Below, piece by piece: positions 63,259-64,000 of a DNA stretch of 64,000 nt. The stretch is taken from assembly GCF_900109725.1 (NCBI RefSeq), contig NZ_FOBC01000006.1, forward strand, positions 148,924-212,923. The letters run 5' to 3'. Numbering within the stretch: the first letter of the stretch is position 1; each line of letters opens with the position of its first letter. This stretch comes from Halomonas daqiaonensis. GTDB lineage: Bacteria; Pseudomonadota; Gammaproteobacteria; Pseudomonadales; Halomonadaceae. The notes below the pieces were generated by a model. The model was not told the DNA's origin, made no database searches, and saw nothing but the letters and a program-made list of their open reading frames with translations. Position numbers and translations under genes: made by a program.

Positions 63259-63505
63259 GTTTTCACCTCGAAATACCGTCTTGTGGGTCGTCGAGACCTG
63301 CCGTCAGGTCTAGAGTTTGGTGGTACGAGGCAAGGAAAACTTACATATCTAGTGACCGGGTTATGTAGCGCGCTGGCCGGCATGCCGTCTTGAATGCGTG
63401 AGACGGGGCTTTAGGGAAACGCTGCACAAATCTCGCCGCAGCTGCCTGATGGGTACCGGCGGGGTATAATCTGACCCTCCTGCCACCCTCTGACAGAGCC
63501 ACCCG

Positions 63506-63691
63506 ATGAAGCAGATCTCGTTCGCCCAGGCTGAGCACCAGAACAAGAAGAAGGTTACCCGCCGAGAGCGGTTCCTGGCCCAGATGAATGCCCTGGTGCC
63601 ATGGCAACGACTGATCGACGCACTGTCGCCGTCCTACTTTCCGAATTCGGCAGGCAAGCGGGGCCCCCGAGTTCGACAGATAGAAGCGTAA
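63506..63691 (+). pseudogene. Truncated IS5-family transposase N-terminus
   Basis: 61 residues resembling the N-terminal segment of IS5-type transposases (TRRERFLAQMNALVPWQRLIDAL, then SPSYFPNSAGKRG). The reading ends with an abrupt, unrelated tail and stop; the catalytic DDE part is missing. It abuts the end of another IS on the right. A remnant, not a functional gene. Confidence 0.75.
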
Positions 63692-63730
63692 ACTATTGAT
63701 TAGCCTGGATACGCATTTCGAAAATTGGCA

Positions 63731-64000
63731 CTACAAGCGGGATGCGGCAGGTGCCGGTAGCCCAATCGCCTCGAAAAGGTCGCGTTGTTCAGGCTTCAAT
63801 TTGGTTAGGCCGCTCGCCGTCTCGCGACGGTGAAGCAGGACCTGGTGGAACTGGATCTTGCGGGCAATTTCCAGCGCCCGCGTCGGTGACAGTGGGTTAT
63901 CACTGGCCTTCAAGCGCATTCGCAGCACGCGGTAAAGCACCAGGGCGAGGAAGCAAATCAGCGCGTGGGCGCGGATGCGATCCGGTAGCCGGTGATACAC
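63731..64000 (-). mobile_element. IS1634-type transposase, C-terminal part (runs off the window)
   Basis: 89 residues of C-terminal DDE-transposase sequence: YHRLPDRIRAHALICFLALV followed by ALEIARKIQFHQVLLHRR and LTKLKPEQRDLFEAIGLP. The pattern is typical of the C-terminus of IS1634-family transposases. The gene enters from beyond position 64000, so its N-terminus and left end are not seen. The element boundary probably lies around 63690-63730. Confidence 0.78.

Overview
The window looks like a chromosomal segment of a high-GC gammaproteobacterium, most likely Halomonadaceae (Halomonas or a close relative). The basis is gene content and gene order shared with Pseudomonas and Halomonas (nrdR-ribD-ribBA-ribH-nusB-thiL-pgpA; HAD phosphatase/rppH/ptsP/lgt/thyA/folA; nudE-yrfG-hslR-hslO-pckA), protein similarity recognised by eye, and acidic surface proteins. 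This assignment is inference; no rRNA or tRNA gene was seen.

Layout. 1-6.3 kb: a YbbA/YbbP-type ABC exporter pair, an exported hypothetical protein and glyA. 6.5-15.1 kb: a sulfur-metabolism island. It holds a frameshifted small exported protein, a DUF2892 membrane protein, two paralogous persulfide-dioxygenase-like metallo-hydrolases each behind an AT-rich palindrome, a DUF442 sulfurtransferase/phosphatase-like protein, a SulP anion permease, a split YeeE/YedE thiosulfate-type transporter, a TsdB-like dihaem cytochrome c4 and a TsdA-like thiosulfate dehydrogenase. A convergent DsbG-like disulfide isomerase and a PCu(A)C copper chaperone follow. 15.8-21.5 kb: the riboflavin/thiamine/NusB block, lacking the usual riboflavin synthase gene and carrying a structured repeat in its place. 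21.5-28.5 kb: DUF945 protein, a Lon-family protease, ilvD and a Gfo/Idh/MocA oxidoreductase. 28.5-39.4 kb: nudE, yrfG, hslR, hslO, pckA (with a HexR-like palindrome), exported MsrB, tex, gshA, dsbB and a KynB-like hydrolase. 39.6-44.1 kb: a leftward Liv-type ABC importer operon. 44.4-49.2 kb: rsd and a leftward RND efflux pump with its adaptor. 49.4-58.7 kb: mdh, HAD phosphatase, rppH, ptsP, an NRDE protein, a membrane-anchored response regulator, lgt, thyA and folA. 58.8-64 kb: a coiled-coil/ProQ RNA-binding protein, a porin, a duplicated beta-domain exported protein, two tandem small secreted paralogues and IS remnants.

How it works together. The sulfur genes make a coherent route: import of thiosulfate or other sulfur anions (YeeE pair, SulP), oxidation of thiosulfate to tetrathionate in the periplasm (TsdA passing electrons to a c4 cytochrome), and cytoplasmic persulfide oxidation (metallo-hydrolases, DUF442 protein). 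Genes 8374-14196 read as one operon closed by a strong hairpin. Redox genes recur elsewhere (dsbG, dsbB, gshA, msrB, hslO), as expected for an aerobic marine or saline organism.

Intergenic regions are rich in small repeats: a structured element present twice (17447-17651 and 39411-39534), REP-like hairpins that supply stop codons (rsd, response regulator), two perfect minisatellites flanking the mdh terminator, and a degenerate GTGAGGAGTG-type family after several stop codons.
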